A stretch of DNA of 64,000 bases. Source: Streptomyces olivaceoviridis (GTDB lineage: Bacteria; Actinomycetota; Actinomycetes; Streptomycetales; Streptomycetaceae). This document shows positions 62,466 through 64,000 of this stretch, in pieces. The translations under genes and the position numbers were made by a program. Positions within the stretch are counted from its first letter, which is position 1. The number at the start of each line of letters is the position of its first letter. The notes beneath the pieces were generated by a model. It saw only the letters and a program-made list of their open reading frames with translations, made no database searches and was not told the origin of the DNA. The stretch lies in assembly GCF_014650115.1 (NCBI RefSeq), contig NZ_BMUI01000002.1, positions 372,001 to 436,000 on the forward strand, given 5' to 3'.

Positions 62466-63700
62466 GGACCGCGCCACGCGTGGGGCTGTTCGGCCTGCTC
62501 GGCTCCGGCAACCTCGGCAACGACGGGTCGCTGGAGGCCGTGCTCGGGTACCTCCGCTCCCAGCACCCGGAGGCGGTCGTGGACGCGCTGTGCGGCGGGC
62601 CCGAGGCCGTCACGGCCCGGTTCGGCATCCCCGCGACCCGGCTGCACTGGAACCGCGGGGAGTACCGGACCGCGTCGCGTGCGGGCGCGGTCGCATCGAA
62701 GGGCCTGGGCAAACTCGTCGACGTCTTCCGCACCGCCGCCTGGGTGCGCCGGCACGACGTGGTGATCGTGCCGGGCATGGGCGTCCTGGAGGCGACGCTG
62801 CCGCTGCGGCCGTGGGGCTTCCCGTACGCGCTGTTCCTGCTCTGCGCGAGCGGCCGGCTGCTGGGCACCCGGGTCGCGCTGGTCAGCGTCGGCGCCGCGA
62901 CGATCGGCAACCGGCCGACCCGGGCCCTGGTGCGCTGGTCGGCGCGGCTGGCGGCGTACCGGTCGTACCGGGACGCCCAGTCCCGCGACGCGATGCGGGC
63001 GATGGGCGTGGACACCGCGCGCGACGAGGTCTACCCGGACCTCGCGTTCGCCCTGCCGACGCCGGGGGCGAACGCGCCCTCGGGCGCGCCGGGACCGGTC
63101 TGTGTCGGCGTCATGGACTTCCACGGCGGCGACGACGACCGCTCCCGGGCCGAGCGGATCCACCGGCGCTACCTGGACGGGACGATCCGGTTCGTCCGCG
63201 CGCTGGTCGAGGAGGGCAGGGCGGTCCGGCTGCTCACCGGCGACGCGTGCGACGCGCCGGTGGTCGCCGCGATCCTCGACGCGGTCGGCTCGCCGCTGGT
63301 CACCGCCGCGGATGCGGCCTCGCTGGCCGACCTGATGAAGGAGACGGCGGCTGCCGACACCGTGGTGGCGATCCGGTACCACAACCTGATCTGCGCGCTG
63401 AAGACCGGGACGCCGACGCTCGCCGTGACCTACGCGGCGAAGAGCGAGGCGCTCATGGAACGGATGGGCCTCGGCGCGTACTGCCACCCGGCGCGCGAGC
63501 TCGACGCCGACCGGCTGCTCGCCCAGTTCCGGGCGCTGGAGAAGCGGTCGGCCGGGCTGCGGCGGACCCTCGTCGAGCGGAACCTCGCCGCCGCCCGGCA
63601 ACTCGACCACCAGTTCACCGCTTTGGCCACGGCCCTGTTCCCGGCGACCGGCCACGCCCACGCCCACGCCCACGCCCACGCCCGGCAGGAGGCTCCATGA
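62462..63700 (+). CDS. Polysaccharide pyruvyl transferase-family protein
   Basis: The 412-residue protein has the GT-B-like pyruvyl-transferase pattern: FGLLGSGNLGNDGSLEAVLG at the start and RYHNLICALKTGTPTLAV (about 303-320) with the conserved HN. It would add a pyruvate ketal to a sugar, making the polymer acidic. The last residues form a (His-Ala) repeat from a tandem DNA hexamer. GTG start overlaps the GT2 stop. Confidence 0.9.
   Translation: MRTAPRVGLFGLLGSGNLGNDGSLEAVLGYLRSQHPEAVVDALCGGPEAVTARFGIPATRLHWNRGEYRTASRAGAVASKGLGKLVDVFRTAAWVRRHDVVIVPGMGVLEATLPLRPWGFPYALFLLCASGRLLGTRVALVSVGAATIGNRPTRALVRWSARLAAYRSYRDAQSRDAMRAMGVDTARDEVYPDLAFALPTPGANAPSGAPGPVCVGVMDFHGGDDDRSRAERIHRRYLDGTIRFVRALVEEGRAVRLLTGDACDAPVVAAILDAVGSPLVTAADAASLADLMKETAAADTVVAIRYHNLICALKTGTPTLAVTYAAKSEALMERMGLGAYCHPARELDADRLLAQFRALEKRSAGLRRTLVERNLAAARQLDHQFTALATALFPATGHAHAHAHAHARQEAP
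63652..63682. repeat. Tandem CCACGC hexamer inside the pyruvyl transferase gene
   Basis: About five copies of CCACGC encode alternating His-Ala near the C-terminus. The hexamer keeps the frame when copy number changes, so the tail is probably length-variable between strains. Confidence 0.85.
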
Positions 63701-64000
63701 AGGCGACCGAAGTCCCCCAGATCGCCGGCGCGTACCTGTTCGAGCCGACGCCGTACGCCGACGAGCGCGGCTTCTTCTGCCGCACCTTCGACGCCGACGT
63801 GGTCCGCTCGGTGGGCCTCGACCCGTGCGCCTTCGTCCAGGACAGCGTGTCCCGCTCGGTCCGGGGCGTGCTCCGCGGCCTGCACCTGCGCTCCGGCGCC
63901 GGCGAGGCCAAGCTGGTGCGGTGCTCGTACGGGAGGATCTTCGACGTCGTCGTGGACCTGCGGCCTCACTCGCCGACGTACCTGGGCCGGGCCTTCTTCG
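63697..64000 (+). CDS. dTDP-4-dehydrorhamnose 3,5-epimerase-like protein (cut by right edge)
   Basis: The visible 101 residues are the N-terminal half of an RmlC-type cupin: DERGFFCRTF, QDSVSRSVRGVLRGLHLR (with the catalytic His) and KLVRCSYGRIFDVVVDLR. The enzyme epimerises a 4-keto-sugar nucleotide at C3 and/or C5. Together with the SDR, cytidylyltransferase and C-methyltransferase it belongs to the activated-sugar block. The ATG overlaps the previous stop; the 3' half lies outside the window. Confidence 0.9.
   Translation, partial: MKATEVPQIAGAYLFEPTPYADERGFFCRTFDADVVRSVGLDPCAFVQDSVSRSVRGVLRGLHLRSGAGEAKLVRCSYGRIFDVVVDLRPHSPTYLGRAFF

Overview
The window is chromosomal DNA from a high-GC actinomycete, almost certainly a Streptomyces. 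The signs are very strong G/C bias at third codon positions, many GTG and TTG starts, four-base start/stop overlaps, an F420-type luciferase-like oxidoreductase, a SepF-like cell division protein and a SARP-type regulator. I saw no tRNA, rRNA, CRISPR array, transposase or integrase. All identifications come from reading motifs; no database search was run.

Layout: (1) 1-7.7 kb holds a truncated bifunctional salicylyl-CoA 5-hydroxylase with an enoyl-CoA hydratase (aromatic catabolism), an HATPase regulator, an amino-acid permease, ornithine carbamoyltransferase and arginine deiminase. (2) 7.8-13.2 kb is the most unusual part. It has a SARP-like regulator fused to a ThsA-type macro domain, a divergent two-TM macro protein with the architecture of type II Thoeris ThsA, and a convergent three-gene operon that ends in a TIR-like protein of the CAP12/Pycsar-effector type. 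The membrane protein just upstream of the TIR gene ends with an Asn-rich motif that is repeated almost exactly at the start of the TIR protein, as expected for amyloid-type homotypic signalling. I propose this as an undescribed Thoeris-like immune or stress module. (3) 13.3-15.8 kb is a compact RiPP cassette: a tiny candidate precursor, a B12/radical SAM RiPP-maturase-family protein and a DUF5825-like protein. (4) 16-20 kb is the Pnkp/Hen1 RNA repair pair. (5) 20-32 kb is mixed: lipoproteins, a D,D-carboxypeptidase, an F420 oxidoreductase, a coupled AAA ATPase/MazG-like pair, a SepF-like gene overlapped by an antisense reading frame, a polytopic membrane protein, and a divergent YceI/MarR pair with three CAAATTTG operators. 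(6) 32.3-37.4 kb is the methylmalonyl-CoA mutase operon (mutA, mutB, meaB). (7) After a ~740-base non-coding region, 38.1 kb to the end is one long, tightly overlapping polysaccharide operon of 21 genes, the last of them cut by the edge.

In the polysaccharide operon, an initiating phosphoglycosyltransferase, an AlgD-like GDP-mannose 6-dehydrogenase, two GT4 and one GT2 glycosyltransferase, two Wzz-like chain-length proteins with degenerate kinase domains, an asparagine-synthase-like amidotransferase, a two-domain oxidoreductase, a heparinase II/III-like protein, a beta-helix lipoprotein, an O-antigen-ligase/polymerase-like protein and a flippase-like protein fit synthesis and export of a uronic-acid-containing exopolysaccharide. 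A second block (C-methyltransferase, sugar-1-phosphate cytidylyltransferase, PIG-L deacetylase, SDR, DUF4910 protein, RmlC-like epimerase, pyruvyl transferase) suggests a modified, possibly branched or acidic, nucleotide-activated sugar.
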